DNA of 6,447 nt from Bifidobacteriaceae bacterium. GTDB lineage: Bacteria > Actinomycetota > Actinomycetes > Actinomycetales > WQXJ01. Both the position numbers and the translations under genes were made by a program. Numbering within the stretch: position 1 is the stretch's first letter; each line of letters begins with the position of its first letter. Below are positions 6,271-6,447 of this stretch, piece after piece. Below the pieces are notes generated by a model. The model saw only the letters and a list, made by a program, of their open reading frames with translations. It was not told the DNA's origin and ran no database searches. The DNA lies in the NCBI GenBank assembly GCA_031278665.1, contig JAITKC010000136.1, forward strand, positions 1-6,447, given 5' to 3'.

Positions 6271-6447
6271 CGTCACAAGGCGATTCTCATCTTTCGGACT
6301 CGGTTGTCCAAACATTGAGACGCCATGCCTCGGTTTTGCTATTCCCGCTCGTAGAGGTTCTACTTTAAGTGCCGCCCTGAGTTTTGGCGGTATGGTCGGC
6401 CGTTTGTTGACACCGCAAGCCCGCCGACCAACCACTCGGGATTGGGG
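6271..6447. other. Gene-free, less GC-rich tail with several small inverted repeats
   Basis: Hand count gives about 100 G/C in 177 bases (56%), clearly below the neighbouring genes. Visible dyads: TCTCA/TGAGA (6285-6289/6316-6320) enclosing GGAC/GTCC (6296-6299/6306-6309); GTAGA/TCTAC (6351-6355/6359-6363) with a 3-base loop; CCGCC/GGCGG (6372-6376/6386-6390); and TGGTCGGC/GCCGACCA (6393-6400/6423-6430). CTCGGTT occurs twice, 30 bases apart (6299, 6329). Possible -35 hexamers are TTGAGA (6315-6320) and TTGACA (6407-6412), neither with a good -10. An ATG at 6392 opens a frame to the window end (MVGRLLTPQARRPTTRDWG) without a clear ribosome site. I recognise no RNA family, transposase or known gene here. 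Confidence 0.4.

Noticed and set aside
6046..6435. A 129-codon minus-strand frame covering the right tail and the end of the aminotransferase gene
   Set aside because: No ribosome site precedes its GTG, and its second half is Arg/Pro-rich antisense to the aminotransferase. Its first ~50 codons come from the low-GC tail and resemble no family I can name.
1..6447. A novel defence, mobile or biosynthetic system
   Set aside because: I read both strands for transposases, integrases, CRISPR-like spaced repeats, toxin-antitoxin pairs and unusual domain fusions and saw none. The genes are conserved housekeeping functions plus one uncharacterised membrane protein.

Overview
The window reads as a housekeeping stretch of a high-GC actinobacterial chromosome. 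Codon third positions are overwhelmingly G or C, and GTG and TTG starts are used. The minus-strand order tRNA-Trp, secE, nusG, rplK, rplA is the classic actinobacterial translocation/transcription/ribosome cluster, with a class I aminotransferase divergent from it. The NusG carries the long acidic, Ala-rich N-terminal extension typical of Actinobacteria. Nothing allows a confident genus.

Layout. On the plus strand, bases 1-456 are the 3' end of pgi (glucose-6-phosphate isomerase). Next comes a pyridoxal kinase of the dual-cysteine PdxK/ThiD-like type (565-1371), whose TTG start I choose over an upstream ATG. A GC hairpin separates it from a convergent, minus-strand, polytopic membrane protein of probable YwaF/TIGR02206 type (1435-2199). 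Further right, all on the minus strand, lie rplA (2319-3035), rplK (3111-3542), nusG (3638-4423), secE (4464-4688) and a tRNA-Trp gene (4763-4835). These would be transcribed right to left, probably from a promoter just upstream of the tRNA. A 174-base divergent region then leads to a plus-strand aspartate-type aminotransferase (5010-6233). The last ~180 bases have no convincing gene. They are less GC-rich than the rest (about 56% by hand count) and hold several small inverted repeats and a TTGACA hexamer.

Functionally, the minus-strand block supplies a Sec translocon subunit, the elongation/anti-termination factor NusG and the L11 and L1 proteins of the ribosome. The plus-strand genes are central metabolism: glycolysis, PLP salvage and a PLP-dependent transaminase. 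I see no CRISPR array, insertion sequence, phage gene or defence/toxin system. The points worth a second look are modest: the start site and possible coupled mini-ORF upstream of pdxK, the dual-cysteine active site of that kinase, an inverted repeat centred on the putative promoter of the membrane protein gene, and the structured, compositionally distinct right-hand tail.
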